Positions 39,601-50,619 of a DNA stretch of 64,000 nucleotides are shown here, piece by piece. Position numbers and translations under genes: made by a program. Origin of the DNA: Acheta domesticus. Taxonomy: Eukaryota; Arthropoda; Insecta; Orthoptera; Gryllidae. The first letter of the stretch is position 1; each line of letters opens with the position of its first letter. The DNA is taken from contig JAHLJT010000631.1 in assembly GCA_031308135.1 (NCBI GenBank), forward strand, positions 173,435,282-173,499,281, read 5' to 3'. The notes beneath the pieces were generated by a model that worked only from the letters and a program-made list of their open reading frames with translations, made no database searches and was not told where the DNA came from.

Positions 39601-40666
39601 TATTTTTGTTGTTATGCACTGCATTAAAAATGCAAAGTCATTCCTTGTGGTGGAATAAAATTAATTCATTCCTGAGCTAGAAACCTTGTTTTATGTAATG
39701 AAATTAAAAGTTGTAGCACAAGTACTCATCAAGCCAATCACTGAGATATGTCACCCCTATTGCTTTTATTTATTAGAGCTAGCAGACACATAAAAAACCA
39801 CAGTAGTTATACTGCCAGGCAAACAGAAGAACTGTTTACTACTCCACAAAAATATTCCCAAGGAAGCAATAACAAGCTTTATCAATGAACCAAGGGCAAT
39901 GAACAGTAAACGTCCAAAGCAGATTAAAATAATAAAAGTGAAAATAACAACAGCAATAATAATAATGACAATGATAATAATAAAAGATGATAGTTCATTA
40001 TCTCCAGCATTATGTATCCTTCCTTCATGAGGATGCTTTCTGTCAGAGAGCAAATTCAAAGTTGCTATTTACAAAACAGTACATAATTACTGCTCAATTT
40101 CAAATGTTTTCATAAAAGTACCCTCAAAAATGAAGTTCAGATACATGCAGATGTATGAAAAGAATATCTGTATATTTCTCTTTCAATTATATATTAAAAT
40201 AGATTAGGGATTATTGAAATATGGTTTTTATCTAGTTCTCTAGTGTTTGGTACCATGATGTGTTATATATCAGATAACACTTGAGATTTCTCTGTTCAGA
40301 GCTATCTCATATTTACCGCTTAGTGGATGATCTTGTGCTATTATTCACTTTGAGTGAAATAAGTCAGTAGTGTTGACATTTCATATTCATTGTATGATAT
40401 TCAACACACTCCCTTTTTGAGCTGATACAGACTAGCCAATTCATAAACAAATCATTCCGTTGTCACATTTCTTATAGTACATTATGGTGTACAAGGTTCC
40501 TGTTTCAGTATAACAACTTACTACAAATTAGGTTTGCAGGTAACATAAAAGCTGGAATCTTTGTGTCTATGAGTACTTCATAAAATATATTTGAGGAACC
40601 TCTTACCATTACACTATTCTCTATTCCATTTTCCATCAAAAAATGTAGAACAGGGCAGGTAAGCTC
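33660..40666. other. long AT-rich stretch downstream of dnc
   Basis: No gene, SINE or inverted-repeat element recognised over 7 kb. Part may be a long dnc 3' UTR, since AATAAA on the minus strand recurs. Confidence 0.45.
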
Positions 40667-40672
40667 TTTATT
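40667..40672 (-). terminator. possible polyadenylation signal of dnc
   Basis: AATAAA on the minus strand, 104 nt past the dnc stop codon. Other AATAAA matches lie farther downstream in the AT-rich sequence (for example 39310-39350), so a longer 3' UTR is equally possible. Confidence 0.3.
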
Positions 40673-40775
40673 TCTTCTTGCTTTCTTTCCCTTGACTACC
40701 TCCTAATCACTGCTTTATCTTCCACCATTGCTGCACTTTTTCGTGCAATTTCCTGCAAAGTCCTAGGAACCTCCG

Positions 40776-41114
40776 TCACATCCCTGTGCTCGAAACTGTT
40801 TCCTCTACATCTTCCCCCTCTTCGCCTTCGCCTTCTTCCAATGTCACTTGAAACCTGATGCGCTCTTGTCCTGCTGCAGAAGAGGCAGTTGTTTCTGTCA
40901 CTTCTATCCCCCCAGAGTCCCCTCCGTCCTCCTCTTCCTCCTCTTCATGGCCATGCTCTTGCAGTTCCTCAGTTGGAGGTGGACTTGGAGGAATCATACT
41001 TTGGTACCAGTCACGATTTTCCTCCAAAGTGTCTAGAATATCCTGGGCATCTGGATGCACTAAATCTGCCCATGTTTCCCAAAGTGGATGTACAATATAG
41101 TCAATAAAGCCAAC
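40776..41114 (-). CDS. dnc: dnc exon 7, end of catalytic domain and acidic C-terminal tail
   Basis: The acceptor is TTACAG at 41115-41120. The exon encodes [37 protein letters not shown] and SMIPPSPPP, then an insect-type variable tail. The tail has a run of Glu/Asp near residues 465-485 ([11 protein letters not shown]), the conserved [10 protein letters not shown] core and a short end at a stop codon at 40776-40778. Confidence 0.96.
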   Translation of the reverse strand, partial: VGFIDYIVHPLWETWADLVHPDAQDILDTLEENRDWYQSMIPPSPPPTEELQEHGHEEEEEEDGGDSGGIEVTETTASSAAGQERIRFQVTLEEGEGEEGEDVEETVSSTGM

Positions 41115-44100
41115 CTGTAATTTAAATGATCAGAAAAAATTAGAATTTTGCAAAACAAATTTATGGGAATAAAAAGGATTCACAATGATTTCCTTTCATA
41201 CTTACTTGGGATTTCTCTATTGTGGCACTATTACGATCACACATTGGACTAATTTCCAAATTTTGTTCTCGCTCTCTGTCACCTTGTTGGAAGAATTCCT
41301 CCATGAGAAGATCAACCCATCGTCGATATAAATGTAAAGGCTTAGTAGGGTTACTTAGATCAGCACAATGAACAAGATTTTCCAGCACCTTAGGGAAAAA
41401 TGTAATAAATTTGAATAAAATATTTCTTTGACATTAACATCTTCAGAATAAGTAAAATGCTTATTTGAAAGAATTGGAAGTTAAAACATTCTTAGATCTT
41501 ATACATCCAAAGATATCATTGCAGATTTTTTAGGGGAAAAAAATTCAAAAATTCATAAATGATTATCACGAGAATAATGTTTTGTTTGCATTTTCCTTAA
41601 GTTTGTAAATAGAAATATACTGAACAAGAGTTTCAAGGTACGGAACTTTAATTACCACACATAGAATTTTGCAATAGTTATTTGAATAACAAGGAAAATT
41701 CTGATTTATCATGAACAAATGTTTATAAAATAATATTTATTCATGAGCTTTATTTTCTATTTGATAAATCTAAGGTATTTCACTCACCTGTATTCTATCA
41801 GTATAGTTGTCCAAGAGCAAAACCCCAGAACCCGCAACTTTCTTAGTTTCTACCATGGTTTTAAGATCTGCTAACAAACTCATATGTTTAGACATATCTG
41901 TTGATAAAACCATGTCAATAACCATTTTGCGAAGTGTTTGGCGTTGCTTCTTTCCCATATTGACAAAAATGTCACAGCCTTCATTTTGCAAAAGTTTGAA
42001 AGCCACAGCCAAATGGTGATTTTCCAACACAGATTCATCATTGTACATGAGAGCCAGTTCTGAACCTGTGTGACAAATAAATTAAACTGCATTAGAATGA
42101 AAATGCAGGACTAAAGGACACACTATAGTAAATTATACCATTTCAACTATTATTTTATGTGAACTAGTGTCAAAACTAAGAAGTTGGTAAAAAATGGAAG
42201 AAAGGAGGTTGAGTGTACTAATTTAAGTATTTTTTCTACATACAGTTTTGAAAGCTTTTAGTCAGCTCTGAATGCTTTCTTTTGTTAAATATTCAGATTC
42301 TTCTGTGTGCAAAAGACACTGAAGATGGAGATCCTAATAAAGGTACAATATAGCAATATTTACTGAAACTTATTTGCAGATATTCATACATTTCTTGTAT
42401 TTTAAATTTTTGGCAAAAGAAATTACACTATTTCCCTTTACCTTTTAAGCACTTTTGCATCTCTTTGCAATAGACAAGCAAAGCATAAGCAAACATCTTC
42501 ATGGAACATTTTTTTTCCACATGAAGCTTATATGAAACTCCCAAATTCATTATTTGCTTATTTATTTCATTACATGGTTTATTTCATTTTAGAACACAAT
42601 GAGTAATTTCGGGTGGTAAAAAAAACCCTCATAATATAAATAATTTATTTTGGACTCAGAAACATCAATGCCATTAGAAAGTGCACCTATTTTGTAATTT
42701 TTCTATGAAGTAGAAACATCAATTCCAATAGAAAGTGTACCTATTTTGTAATTTTTCTATTCCCTTGCAACCTGCGTATCACTGCAACCTTACGGTAATT
42801 TCCCAGACCAATAGATGTTGTTGACTAGGAAGGTTCAACGTTCGGCAATTCGGCTGGTGTCACTAACCGAATTGATTCACTACCCTCCAACAATAACTCA
42901 AGACACTACGGGTTCCTGCACGGGTGACGTATGGGTGAACCCATGGTCGAAGAAACTGACGACTGATGACTACTTTTTAGGTTAATGGAGGATTACTCCA
43001 CAGTTCTGTTGGACACTAGTCAAAGGGTTATAGAACACATAATTATAGAACGTTGTTATGAAAAATGAAAGCATCATTTGGGAACAACAAGTATTTTGTA
43101 ACTATTATGAAGGCTGACTGGCAGGCCAAGGTTTTCACAACCTAAAATAGAGCGCAATACAAAACTGTGGTTATTTGCACTCCAATTCCATCAATTCACA
43201 AATTTCCTTTGTTTTTTTGTGTTAGAGCCCGAAAAATAATATTATTTACTTGGAACTATTCTCACCTTTCTTACTCTCTATAACCACAAGAGGTCTAGAG
43301 GTTATAGGAGAAGAGAAAACGTTAATAAACTGCTAAAACAAAGCATTTCTCAGCAAAAATACATCAGAAATATTGTTCATCCAATTGATGAGAAGGAAAC
43401 TTTTTGTCACTTGAAATTACTTATCCTGTGTAATTTATAATGTATTGTATTTTGAAAACTTTTTTTCTTTAAGGCAAACATTTCCTTAACATTAACTGTG
43501 CATTTTCTATCCCTTGTTTTGTACAGGCAGCAGCACAGCAAATGTTTAGAATTAAAAGTGTTTTTGATAAAAAAAATAAAAATTCTTAAATTTTTCTCCG
43601 ATATGAATTCGTAAAAGACATTAAAAATAATTGTTATAAAATATTGTTGATTAGTACATTCAAAACTAAAATTATATTATAAAGTTATGAATTGAAGTTT
43701 TCTATTGGTGCAAACACCTGAGACACAATGTTTTGTTTTAATTAACCAGTCAATTTAATTAACCATAGTCAAAAATAATTCAATTTATTTGAAACTTACT
43801 GGAATTGATGAGGAACTGATTGGTGAGGCCTGGGTGATCGACGTCATGAATTGTTGCTGCAAACAAAGCTGCCATGATTTCTAGAGGAGTAAATACTGAT
43901 TCGAGAGCTGGCGAATTCAGAAGCACATTGGTGGACTGAGTTACATCAGCAGCATGCATGCTGTTGTGGAATGGGTTATCTTTCACATAATGATCCTCCA
44001 GAGTCATCATAAAAGTCACAAATGTCTTTGTTGGGATCATGAAAGTCTTCAATAAATCACGATTCTGGAAAAGAAAATGAACAAATCAAACAAACAAGTC

Positions 44101-47100
44101 AGTAATATGAAATAATAAAATTCATTTAATTATATTTAAAATAAATTTGTGTATTTGGAAAGTGTTAAAATTAATCAGAAAATTTTAACACTTTTATAAT
44201 TAACTAAGTAGAGGATGCTATAATGCTGGGTATCGGGTTCCTTTATAGGTAGGGGCCGGGGATAATATATTTTTTTATTTTGCTATTATTATGTAATTAG
44301 TGTCAAAACTAGTGGTCCAGAACAATATACACTTTCTTGCATTATTTGTTTTAAGCAATTTTCGAAAATTTAGCGAATACTACGAAAATGAGATCTGACC
44401 CCTTTTTAAGTGTTCTTTGCTCTATCGGAAAAATGTAATTCAAAAATTTGGAGCCAAATTTGAAAAAAAAAAAAAAAAACCGTTGAAAATGTTAAGGCTT
44501 CTTTCCTCCGGCCCCAAAATCAAAATATCCTTTTCAAATGCGCTGGGGCCTCGAGTTCGGCCATATCGAACGGGAATATCAATTTTGAAGAAAATGTCTA
44601 ATCGGTTTAGGCGCTAGCATTGACTACAGATGAACGGAAGGGTAGACCCTTTTACCGTAAATCAATTTTCCGGTATTAAGAACCCATAGAAAGTGGATTC
44701 TGACTTCATGACGTGTTCGAGAAGTATTTTACTGTATATAGGAACAACTTTTTCAATATCAGGGCTCCATAATAGAAGTTTTTCTGACGAAAAATTGCCA
44801 CCTTCATTGTAGCATTACACTACTTTCTCTTTACTAAGTAAGTTCGTATTAGGCGAGAAAGTAAAATGGGAGGAAAATGAGTGTATTGACAAATTTGTCT
44901 TAAATGCGCCACTAAAATTGTAGGAGACCATTTTCAGTTGATTCAGGGGAAAATTTGTAACTTATATTGAAATAGAAGCAAGAGAGATCGACGTTACCAC
45001 CAGTTACCGCCTCGTATGGAATTGTGATTCAACACCAAATTACAGAACATCAGTTCTCAAATTCATGTTGGAATACGTATGAAATGAGCATATAAGTAAA
45101 GAACATTTATAAAGAACGAACTGTAATGAATCCGTGAACAATTAGTTTTTTCTCTGCCGGCATCGACGGTGTAGGGGGTTCGGACCAACATCGAGGAAAG
45201 CGGCGTTGAAGGTCGGGTGTCCAAGACCCGTGTGAGGCATGCGAGTTTTCTCTAGGTGCCTGTGGAGTGTTCACCACGTATCGTAGGCTATCTGAGCATC
45301 GTCCAAATCTATCATCGTCAGTCACCCTAGTGATCCCCCGGAACATCCTCCACGCAGTGGAAGACAAAGGCAAACCGCCTCTATGACTCCCTCGCCTACG
45401 CTAAGAAATGGGTAGGAAGCTTATCGCATCGCATAAGATGAAATGGTCAAGGTTGGATACCTCCAAAAATATATTCAGCTATTCCCCGCAAGGCAAATTC
45501 TCGTCAATTTATTATTACAAGGGAAAGGATTTTAAGGTGCGGCACCGTTTTAAAAATATAGCTGTTTTCATACAGATAGTTTAATATATATATTTGAGGG
45601 GATGAAATAAAGCGAAATAAACACAATTTGCTGCACCTTTACCTCTTTTTTATGCTTCAGCACCCTTTTCTCCACTCTTTTCTGCGTTTTAAACGATTGG
45701 GCAGGAAAAGTGCGTTTTTTCTCTTACTGAGCAGCTTTTTAAAATCTCATTTAATTAGAAATCAACAACATTAAATATTAAAATATCTTTTAGTAAACCA
45801 CCAGTAATTTATATCTCAGCAACAATGGTCAATCTGCAGCTGTGAAATCAAATTTAAATTTCAACAGTATTGCTGCAACAGTTTAACCCTTTCCTGCTGG
45901 ATTTAAAGTACTTCCCCAGGTAAATTGGGGCATTTAAATGGGTGTGCAGAAATCCACTTGTCTGTGACCTGAGGAAAATGTTTACCCTTGCCATTGTGTC
46001 GCCATCAATGCTAAAAGAGCACTGTCCTCACCGTCAATTTTGTGGGGAATGGAAAGGGAGTCAGGGGAAGTTGCCTGTACCCGCAACAGCATCGAGCTCC
46101 CCCCCCCCCCGCGGTCAAGTGCTCGTGCGGGCGCGGTTTGACGCGCCTGCGAAGTACGTTCTACTACGCGACCCGCGGGAAACTAGGTTCGGTCAGCACT
46201 GGCAATTGTTCAACAGCTTTCTATCTACTACCGTGTTGGATAAAGTACTATGAATCACCTCTTACAGACTCAATAAAGAAGAACATTTTGGTGCAAAATG
46301 ATATGTATATCGTAGAAACTGAGTTCGTGTAAAACAGAGTTCATGTTCTGGTTTAAACCTTAATATAGATGTTTCAGCAGCACACCTTTTGGGATGTATT
46401 TGCAGAATCTCCCCCCCCCCCCACATTTTACGACCATAATTTGCACCTTAAAATCCTTTCCCTAATTATTACTCTAGAGCTAGTTCATTCTTAATTCTTA
46501 AACAGAGGTTGGAAAAAGTACGAAGAAACGGAAGGCGAAAAAATATAACAAAAATTAATCAAAAGAGAACTTGTAAAAGAAATAATAAAAAAACTACCGA
46601 GTGAAGAGAGGAAGTGAGCTCACCTGGAAGCAGGTGTAGGCCACGCAGGTGAGCGGCCGGTTGCCGGAGAGCTCGCCGATGCGGAAGATGTCGATGCCCC
46701 AGCGATCGACCTCGGCCAGGTTGCGACCCAGCTCGTCCTCGAAGGCCGTCTCCACGCCGTACTTCGGCAGCTTCTCGCCGGTGAAGCTGTTGGTGTGGCA
46801 CAGCGGGCGTTTGACACCCGAGATCTGCGACATGGTCCCCGGCCCATGGGGCCGGCGTTCCTTCTTCTTGGCGGCGCGAGGTTCGGCATCTTCCACGCGT
46901 AGGGATGGCAGGTCCAATTCCTGCTGTTTGTCTGTGGAACATGCGACTCTCTCACTACCAACAAACTCTTGACCGAAACATGACCTTCCTTTCTACATGG
47001 TATTTTCAGCAAAAATTCGCGACTAGTTTGCTGAGGCGAATCATACACAGGTGTGAAAGTTATTTCGTTGATTGTAAATTATATGTGAATAATTCTAATT

Positions 47101-50100
47101 TTTGTATTAGAATGAAAAGACATGTTTGGATGTTTTGAAATAATTGAAATAATTTTACGCAAATCAAGATTAGGATTAACAAAGAGAGGATTCCTAAAGT
47201 CGCTCCATTTACAGAGGAGGTTGAAGGTTGCATATGAGATCGATGGCTAGATTTCCAACATGTAATGCAAACCTGAGCTTTATGAATATAAACACCCATA
47301 CGCACATGTGATAAAATTTCACCATGTATTATGTTGAATTATGACTATGTAACAAATTACGATTCTTCGTTTACGTATACTTTATAAACTTTTATCCTTC
47401 GTTTGGGGATTTCTTTTGGAAATAATTCTGTCGGACATGTGATCTTCTTTTAATCGAAACTATGTCTTTAAAGTGTCATCAAAATTGACGTGATTGCGAG
47501 AATACACATTAGTGATTGCACAGTACTAAAAATTATAAGCTATTGTTGTTTGATTACGTTTATAAAGACCAGAGTGAAAATATCAAAATAATTTTTGATT
47601 GATTTAATGCACCTGCGTTGAGTAAATTATAGCCGCTTATATTATTTTATTGGTATTTATGCAACCATTAAAGCAATTATTCATTTAATTACAAAATAAT
47701 TTCTAATGAATTAATCTGCTAAGGTATTTGACAACTATGCAAATCACTATTGAAAAAACTTACCAAGAAATGTCGAGCAGATGTATTCCGAAATCTGGTT
47801 TCCAGATTTACTTGATTCCGAAAAGTGACTCAGTTCTTTGTTGAGCATACGTTTGAACTGAAAACAAACAAAAGAAAATTATAAGTATGCTTCTCTGACA
47901 CGATTGGGCGGCACTTTATTTTAGTCGACACAGACTAAAAGAACGTGTTAGCGAAACGTCAGCTTAAGTGTCAAGTTTTTTCATTATTTCTAATCAGAGG
48001 TATTCTAAATATTTGTAATGGGATATCTATTATTTCAAAACAATACTGTTTTGTAATTCTTGTCTATACGTACGTGTTCTCAAAAGTAAAGGCGCTAAAC
48101 CTTCCTGCCTAGTCTTCCAGGCTGCTGGGAAGTAACGTGTGTATTTTGTCTCTTATTTTCTCTTAGATAAATTCGACTATCCCATAATGATATGTTTTCA
48201 GATATTTATACAACTGGAATAACCAGGCAAAATAAGAGAAAATATGAAGAATACTGTCAAAGTAATTGTTCATCTTTAATATTGTTAGTTGCATCTTATG
48301 CGTTATGAACAGTGTCATAAAAACGAAGAAAAAGTTATACGTCATACTCTATGCATTAGAGTAAGAAAGCATTGCTTATACATTGAATACGTTACAAAAT
48401 GATTATTATATTAAACGTTAAATGAAGAACTTTGAACAGTTTAAATAATTGGTCCTGGGAGTATAATTAATCTATAATCTTGGAAGAGTTAATCAATTTC
48501 TTACCAACTCACGCAAATTATTAAAAGTAATGAACTACTTCCTGCGACTTTATAAAGAAAATTACATTCAAAACAATTTATTAATTCTACAACAAATACA
48601 GGCAGTGTAGTTGAAATATTGGATTAATCATGATCTTCAAAAACCCTTCTCACGATAAACAGTTCTTCAATATTCAAAAGTGTTCCAGAGGTTGTATATA
48701 GAATGTGATTTCAACAAATCGGTAAATTTAGATGAAAAGAAAATGTTGTCCAGAAGAATATCTTCTAGAAACAAATTACTGCAAGAAATTGTTTCTGGGA
48801 ATCCGGATTTAGTTGTAAATCCTGCGATCGTTTAAGTCATTACGCCAACGAGAAGTCTTACGTTTCCAATTTAAATATGAGTAATTACACATACTGCTTA
48901 AAGATACTGATTGTTACCCATTAAAATATTCAAGCGAAGCTGAGAGATATATGTGTATGTAAATCCAGAAAGATATGAATTTAGTTTCAATGAAACATCG
49001 GTCGTCAGGTGAAAAAATTGTTAAAGAGTGGGATTTTGAGAGAGTGAACGAAGGTCTTGTTGATGGTGTAGTCGATGGGTTTTCATTCGGATGAGTAACG
49101 CAATGATCTTCATCTAACTAGAGAAGCGTGATTTATAAAACGGAGGTTTAAGACGATGCTGCATCTGCGCATCCACTGCGTGAAATACGGGACCTGTCGC
49201 ACGAAACCAGAGGTCCGCCAGAAGTGGGGCTCGGGGAAGCCGCCGATCGATGCAGAGCTACCCCGAGGCGGAGCTAGGTGGGATGCGAGGGCGGCGGACC
49301 TCCCCGGGCGGCGCTCACACAGTGCGAGAGGGAAAGCTTGGAAACCAGCCGCCTTTGACGCTGGCTGGCAAATCACGTCCTTTCACATTCACCATTCGTA
49401 GGAAACGGTATTTAGGAAAGGTCTTCTGTCTCCTAGGCCGAACCGACATTCTGATCAAATACCGTTTCAGATCAACGGTTAGAAGTGCCTCCCCCCCTTC
49501 CTGCAACGGGTGAGCGAGTGATCGAGTAGTTCGTGTTTCCGGACGTGGCGATTCTTTGATCATTAGTTCCGTTCATGTAGTGAATGTTTTTATGCTTGTA
49601 AGAGGCGTGTTTCTCTCTCTCTGGTATGGGAGGTCCGGCGCCTATCCGCACACAGATTTGGGGGTTTCCCACCTCTAGGTATCTCCCTCGGCCGGGACGA
49701 GCTCTAAGCTCCCGACTGGCTTCCCGACATGAGTAATCTACCAACATTTATATTATCAAGGGTGGCCCAGCGAGACCGCGCTGGGTGTTTCAATCTATGG
49801 CTATGCCACTAGCTATTTCCCGAGGAACCCCTAGGGAAGCTGCTCTGAAAGGCGGCTCCACACATCCGTTATTCGGCGAGTAGCGAGCAACCACTCGCCG
49901 AATCCGAATAGTATGGATGAGTTGCTTGCTGTTTGCTGAGTGACGAATGTTCGCCCTAACCACCGCGTGTCGGTCTTTTGGACACATCAAAGGAAGTGAA
50001 CATTTGCCGCACACATCAGCTGTTCGGGATTAGGCGAGCAGCAGCTCGCTGCTCGTCTAAAGCCGAAATGTGTGGAGCCGCCTTAAATCTCTGTTGTGGT

Positions 50101-50557
50101 AGACGAGTCTTCCTACTTCGTTCTCAGCAATAATTCTATCTCTTTGAAGAAACGTGCCAGCATTTCCGCAGGAAAGAATTTGAATGCAGATCTCTCCAGC
50201 AGGATTTGAATGCAGAATGCAGATGACTATTGGGGAAGAGGAGAAAGAGCTGTACAGTTTCAAGGCAGTTGATGACTGGAGATATTTGATAAGCTTTTTT
50301 TTCAAACTAAAGATTGTTCACTAATTGTCCTGTGTTAGATCATTTTCAGAATAAAACAAGTTTTCAACTAGTATAGTAATATTTTAGGATTTTCAAAGAA
50401 GAGATTTTTGGGGTCTTAAAAATGCCCGTTTTGGAAACTGAAATAGCTGAACATGCATTCCTCTCAATTTCGAGAACTAAATATAAGATGTATGATGCTG
50501 GGACATGCGTTATCCTTATGATTAATAGTAGTAGACCTAATCGAAAAATTATGACCC

Positions 50558-50619
<62 letters not shown>

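Noticed and set aside
45107..45373. 88-codon minus-strand frame
   Set aside because: No domain. The plus strand near 45360-45400 resembles the 3' ends of LINE elements (GACAAAGGCAAACCGCCTC), so a transposon fragment is likelier, but the evidence was too thin to list.
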